A stretch of DNA of 64,000 nt, from assembly GCA_963812915.1 (NCBI GenBank), contig CAWEXB010000001.1, positions 242,648 through 306,647 of the forward strand, given 5' to 3'. How positions within the stretch are numbered: the first letter of the stretch is position 1; each line of letters starts with the position of its first letter. Below, piece after piece: positions 59,520-64,000 of this stretch. The position numbers and the translations under genes were made by a program. This DNA comes from JACVRW01 sp963812915 (GTDB lineage: Bacteria > Actinomycetota > Thermoleophilia > Solirubrobacterales > Thermoleophilaceae). Under the pieces are notes generated by a model, which saw nothing but the letters and a program-made list of their open reading frames with translations, was not told where the DNA came from and ran no database searches.

Positions 59520-62500
59520 ATGAACGTGACGTTTAATTCCGGTACCGCCTTCGCGAACTACCGCGTGGAGTCACCTCTGGGTCGCGGCGGGATGGGCGTG
59601 GTCTACCGCGCCCGTGACCTGTCGCTCGACCGTCCGGTCGCGCTGAAGCTGATCGCGCCCGAGCTCGCCCAGGACGAGCAGTTCCGCGCCCGCTTCCTGC
59701 GCGAGCCGAGACTCGCCGCGTCGCTCGACCACCCGAACGTCATCCCGATCTACGAGGCGGGCGAGCACGACGGCCAGCTCTACCTCGCGATGCGTTATGT
59801 CGAGGGGACGGACCTGAAGACCGCTCTGAAAGGCGAGGGAAAGCTGCCGCCCGAGCGGACGATCGAGGTGCTGGCCCAGGTCGCGAGCGCGCTGGACGCC
59901 GCGCACGAGCGCGGGCTGGTGCACCGCGACGTGAAGCCGGGGAACGTCCTGATCGACCGGACCGGGCACGTCTACCTGACCGACTTCGGCATCACAAAGC
60001 AGGTCGGCGGCGAGTCGACGGAGACCGGCAGCCTGGTGGGCACGCTCGACTATCTCGCGCCGGAGCAGATCCGTGGCGAGCCGGTCGACGCGAGCACGGA
60101 CTGCTATGCGCTCGCCTGCGTGCTGTACGAGTGCCTGGCCGAAAAGCCGCCGTTCCGGCGTGGGACCGAGGCCGAGACGCTCTGGGCGCACATGCAGGAC
60201 GAGCCGCCACGGCTGCGCGGCCGGCCGGAGCTGAACGGCGTGCTGCACCGTGGCCTCGCGAAGGGGAAGGACGCGCGCTATCCGACCTGCGCCGCGCTGA
60301 TCGAGGCGGCAGCCGACGCGCTCGGCGTGGCGGCGCCGCGCTCCGCGGCTCGTGCCGCGCGTAGGCGGGCCCAGCGCCCCGGCGCACTGCTCATCGCGGG
60401 CGGCCTCCTCCTCCTGGCCGCGGCCGGCGCCGCCGCCGCCGTCGCGGTGTTTGGAGGGGGAGGGGATGAGGAGCCGGCGCCGCAAAGGAACGGCGTGGCG
60501 GCGATCGATGGGGGCGGCACGCAGCTTGCGTCGTTCACCGAGACCGTGACGCCGCCGAGCAGTCTCGCGGTGGGGGAGGGCGCCGTCTGGGTGCTCGGGC
60601 TCGAGGACAGCATTTTGTCGCGCATCGATCCGGAGACGAAAGAGGTGGTGAAGCGCCTCAGGCTGCGCCACGCTCCGACCGACGTCGCCGCCGGCGCGGG
60701 CGCCGTCTGGGTCAAGGGCGAAGGCACCCTCGCTCGAATCGACCCGAATACCGGCAAGGCCACCAGCACCGTCAAGCTTCCGGACACGGTCGAGAGCGGC
60801 GACCTCCCATTCCAGAACTGGGGCTTTCCTCAGATCGCCGTCGGCGCGGGCGCGGTCTGGACGATCAACGACGACCGGACGATCTCCCGGATCGATCCCG
60901 ACAGCGGCAGGCGGGTGGCGAGGATCGTCGTCGACGCCGCCACTGTCGCGGCCGGCAGGGAGGGCGTGTGGTTCATCAGTGCCGACGACACCAGGGCGGT
61001 GACAAGAATCGACCCGACGACCAACCGGGTGGGACAGAGGATTCCGGTGGGCGCCCAGAACCTCTCGGCGGTCGCGGTCGGGGCGGGCCACGTTTGGGCG
61101 ACCGCGCAGGCGGACGGGGTCGTGTGGCGGATCGAGCCGGGACGCCCTCCGGTCCTCCGGACGTATGAAGTCGGCGTCGGCGCGAGGTTCCTCTCGTTCG
61201 GCGCCGGGGCGGTCTGGACGGCGAACTACATCGACGGCACGGTGTCCCACATCGACGTCGAGACGGGTGACGTCGAGTCCACGGGCGTCAGGGCAGTGCA
61301 GTCGCTCGCCGCCGGCGAGGGCTCCGCCTGGGTGAGCTCCGCGGCCGCGACGTCGGCGGACGGGATGCCACAGACATGCGGGGAGCTTCTGTCCGGCCCG
61401 GGCAAACCGGATGTGCTGATCGCATCGGATTTGCCGCTGCAGGGCGAAATCGGCGTGGCTCCCCGGGCGATGGCCGACGCGATCGAGAACGTGCTCGAGC
61501 GGCACGACTTCAGGGCCGGTCGCTTCTCCGTCGGCTATCGCTCGTGCGACGACTCAAACCCCCAGATCGGCCAGTTCGACCAGCGCATCTGTGCCTCGAA
61601 CGCGAACGCATACGCGCGGGCGGAGCAGCTCGTTGCCGTGATCGGCACCTACAACTCGGACTGCGCCGCGGTCGAGATCCCGATCCTCAACGGCGCGCCC
61701 GGCGGGCCGCTCGCGATGATCAGCCCCGCGAACACCGCCCCGGGCCTGACGGCCCGGGGCGAGCCGCCGCCGTGGGGCTACAAGGGCGAGCCGGACGTCT
61801 ACTACCCGACCGGGACGCGCAACTACGTTCGCCTGCCGCCGCTCGACGACCTGCAGGGCACGGCCCATGCGCTGCTCGCGCAGCAGCTTGGCCTGCGGTC
61901 GGTCTACATGGTCTCCGATGGTTCGGTGTTCTGGAAGTTCCTGCTCACCGATCCGTTCCGTTACGCCGCCCGCAAGCTGGGGATACGCATCGCCGGCACG
62001 GCCGTGTTCGACCGGGAGGCGAAGGGCTACGGCAGGATCGCGGACAGGATCCGCGCTCCGGCGCGCAGGGAGTCGTCTTCGGCGGAGACCCGATCCTGGG
62101 GGACGGAGCGGTCGTGCGGGCCCTACGCGCACGCCTCGGCGCGCGCTTCCCGATCATGGCCGGCCACTATTTCGCCGAGGGGGTCCCGGACATGCTCGAG
62201 TTCGTCGGGCCGGCGGCTCGGGGCATCTACGCGGCGACCACCGACGTGACTCGCGCCGAGCTCGAGCTGACGCCCGCGGCCGAGCGCTTCCTTGACGGCT
62301 TCGGCGAGGCCGGCTCGGGCGGCCCGATCCTCGAGTCCGCGCAGGCGACGGAAGCCTCGTCCTCCGCGCGATCGCTCGCTCCGACGGGACGCGCAAGTCG
62401 GTGCTCGAGCAGCTCAAGGCGAGCCGCGTGAAGAACGGCATCCTCGGCAGCTTCCGCTTCGACCGCAGCGGCGACCTCACGCCGGCGAAGATGCCGATCA

Positions 62501-62604
62501 TCCGGATAACCGGCGCGACCCCGCCATCGGCGCGGCTTCCCGACTTTATGCAGGGAGCCGTGGTCGACCGCGTGGTCGTGATCCCGCGACGCCTGATCCG
62601 CTGA
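59520..62604 (+). pseudogene. Ser/Thr kinase - beta-propeller - solute-binding receptor, two frameshifts
   Basis: ATG 59520 with GGAAGGG upstream (ATG 59490 possible). Kinase, residues 14-265: GRGGMGVVYRARDLSLDRPV, LVHRDVKPGNVLID, LTDFGITKQVGGES, LDYLAPEQIRG. One membrane helix near 287-312 (LLIAGGLLLLAAAGAAAAVA). An extracellular propeller of about 290 residues follows (repeats like VAAGAGAVWVKGEGTLARID). From residue 620, a Leu-binding-type ABC substrate domain (DVLIASDLPLQGEIGVAPRA, VIGTYNSDCAAVEIPILNGA). One base is missing near 62055 and one near 62345; with both restored the frame is open to 62604 (1028 residues). Confidence 0.8.
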
Positions 62605-62689
62605 GGGGCAGGGGCGTCGCGCGGCGCTTCGTTCGCGGATGCGACTCGAGGAGCGTCACCTCCACTCGATGGCGGCTAGCGGGCCGGCC

Positions 62690-63772
62690 CTAGCTCGTCG
62701 AGGTTTGGCGGTTTTGGGTTGGTTGGGCGGGGGCGAAGAAGTCGATGAGCAGTTGTGTGACACGCTCGGGCTCGTCGTGGTGGACCCAGTGCGAGGCCTC
62801 GGGCAGGCGCTCGACGCGGTCGAGGTTGGGCACGTCCTCGCGGTCGGGCTCGGCTAGCTTGGCGCCCAGGTAGCGATCGCGCTGCCCCCAGATGATCAGG
62901 GTGGGCGCCGGGATCGGGCGCAGCTGCGCCTAGACTTGCTTCGACTGTCGCACCGCGGCGCGGTAGTAGTTGATGATCGCGGCTTCGGCGCCTGGCTGTG
63001 ACCACGACTCGTCGTAGCGTTCGGTGTCCTCCGGCGTGTACGGGGGGCGGGCGTCGCGCTGGTAGCGCCGGAAGAAGCGCCAGTGCCTGGCGCGCACGAT
63101 GCGCTCGGGCAGCGCGGGCAGCTGAAAGAAGAAGAAGTACCAGAGCTTCCGGAGCTGGTTGGGGTTGCGCAGCCCCTCGTTGAGCCGCCGCGGATGGGCC
63201 GCGTTGAGGATGGCCAGCCGGTCCACCACCTCCGGGTGGCTCATCGCGGTGGTCCAGGCGACGGTTCCGCCCCAATCGTGGCCGACCAGCAGCGCGGACT
63301 CGGCACTTTGTTCTCGGATGAGACCGCGGACGTCGGCCGCCAGCCGGTCGGCTCAGTAGGCCTCGACGCCGGCCGGCCGCGACGACAGGTTGTAGCCGCG
63401 CAGGTCTGGCGCGACGACTCGAAAGCCAGCCGCCGCGAGCGGCGCGATCTGCAGCCGCCAGCTGAACCAGAACTCCGGGAAGCCGTGCAACAGAACGAGC
63501 AGAGGCCCATCGCCGGCCTCGACGTAATGCAACCGTACGTCGCCGACCTCGGCGTAGCCCTCCCGAACCTCAGGCCGACCGGGTAGCTCCTGGGCGAACT
63601 GGCGAGTCGAAGATGAGCTGCACGAGCGTCTCCTTTCCTTCTCCGTCGCCGCGCAGTCTTGGCGGCGACGACGTGGCGCCGACCCGCGACGTCCGTCAAC
63701 AGTCGCAGGCCCAGGCGTCCACAGCAACTCCTTCGGCGCGTCGCCTCCATGCTCGGGGGTCTCTTCATTCAC
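62690..63772 (-). pseudogene. Epoxide hydrolase-like alpha/beta hydrolase with two in-frame stops
   Basis: One frame throughout: EVREGYAEVGDVRLHYVEAG, LLVLLHGFPEFWFSWRLQIA, then TGA at 63353-63355, ADRLAADVRGLIREQSAES, LLVGHDWGGTVAWTTAMSHP (nucleophile Asp), then TAG at 62930-62932 and TLIIWGQRDRYLGAKLAEPD, LPEASHWVHHDEPERVTQLL (His). Both stops replace non-conserved codons, so each is a single point change. The start is unclear: GTG 63772 overlaps the upstream stop but gives a long N-terminal extension. Confidence 0.75.
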
Positions 63773-64000
63773 CTGCGACCGTGATGAGGACCTTTCCCAC
63801 CGCTCCGTTCTCGACAGCGGCGTGTGCGGCGGGGGCGTGTTCGAGGCTGAAGTGGTGAAGCGGCAGCCCGGCCTGCGCGCCGACCCAGAAGGCCTCGTCT
63901 TTGATCGCTTGATTGATGTCTTCGGCGGCGGCGCTGATCAGACCCCGGCCTACGGTGTAGAGGAGGACGAACTGGTAGCGCGCGTTGAGCCCCATGTTGC
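63765..64000 (-). CDS. Quinone oxidoreductase-like protein, C-terminal part
   Basis: The frame is open to the right edge. GLNARYQFVLLYTVGRGLIS, AAEDINQAIKDEAFWVGA, PLHHFSLEHAPAAHAAVENG and AVGKVLITVAGE match the end of MDR-type NADPH:quinone oxidoreductases, where the last helix binds the substrate side. Its TGA overlaps the GTG of the hydrolase. Only the last 77 residues are in the window. Confidence 0.8.
   Translation of the reverse strand, partial: NMGLNARYQFVLLYTVGRGLISAAAEDINQAIKDEAFWVGAQAGLPLHHFSLEHAPAAHAAVENGAVGKVLITVAGE

Overview
The window is high-GC DNA with actinobacterial habits: GTG/TTG starts, AGGAGG-type ribosome sites, many ATGA/TGATG stop-start overlaps, large AAA-LuxR regulators, many alpha/beta hydrolases, F420-type redox genes and a kinase with extracellular sensor domains. 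The mix (DUF899, AOC-barrel exported protein, kinase/propeller/solute-binding receptor) suggests Thermoleophilia, probably Solirubrobacterales. This is inferred from gene style; there is no rRNA or complete tRNA to confirm it.

Left part (1-20 kb) is mostly intact. It holds the 5' part of a family II pyrophosphatase, a DUF899 gene, an XRE-cupin/flavoprotein divergon, trehalose synthase TreT, a cupin, an MBL/PAS pair, an exported protein with RTX-like GGxGHD repeats, NAD kinase, and an exported beta-helix protein. A MarR-headed operon follows (YceI, FMN reductase, YceI, a 43-codon oxidoreductase relic, hemerythrin), with the same TTGA-N4-TCAA box at both of its promoters. Next come an AAA-LuxR regulator and a three-hydrolase operon whose first gene is frameshifted.

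Accessory island (about 20.3-23.6 kb): a hydrolase gene is cut off at its N-terminus by a block of small minus-strand genes. Three of the genes or gene groups in this block share an upstream leader with the near-palindrome CCAGTCGGTCGACTGG, much like the start-associated sequences of some actinophages. Four tiny ORFs there are coupled by stop/start overlaps. A TetR gene with a probably leaderless promoter follows, then a phage-capsid N-terminus fused to an acyl-CoA dehydrogenase tail. I consider this the most unusual part of the window.

Catabolic/detoxification cluster (23.6-36.8 kb): GMC oxidoreductase, MFS pump, isochorismatase-like hydrolase, secreted propeller, SnoaL-like proteins, HSL-type esterase, aldehyde dehydrogenase, an AAA-LuxR regulator and an SDR-SnoaL fusion. 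A 34-bp promoter box occurs three times, always pointing into a gene or operon of this set (isochorismatase, aldehyde dehydrogenase, SnoaL/SDR), with the regulator gene in the middle. Several members are frameshifted or chimeric, so the set looks duplicated and partly decayed.

Right part (37-64 kb): an amidohydrolase/Rieske operon with an IclR gene, two copies of one IS110-family element (1459 and 1458 bp) inserted at equivalent start/stop junctions, one broken and one intact VapBC-like pair, SDR/TetR divergon, DedA, DUF899/DUF2182, RecQ-like helicase, an esterase ending inside a tRNA-Met relic, an F420-dependent NADP reductase-like gene, a fused DrrA-DrrB-type ABC exporter, and a kinase/propeller/solute-binding receptor gene with two frameshifts. 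The right end has an epoxide hydrolase with two stop codons and the 3' end of a quinone oxidoreductase. Single-base indels and stop codons are frequent from 19.7 kb rightward; real decay and assembly error cannot be separated from the sequence alone.
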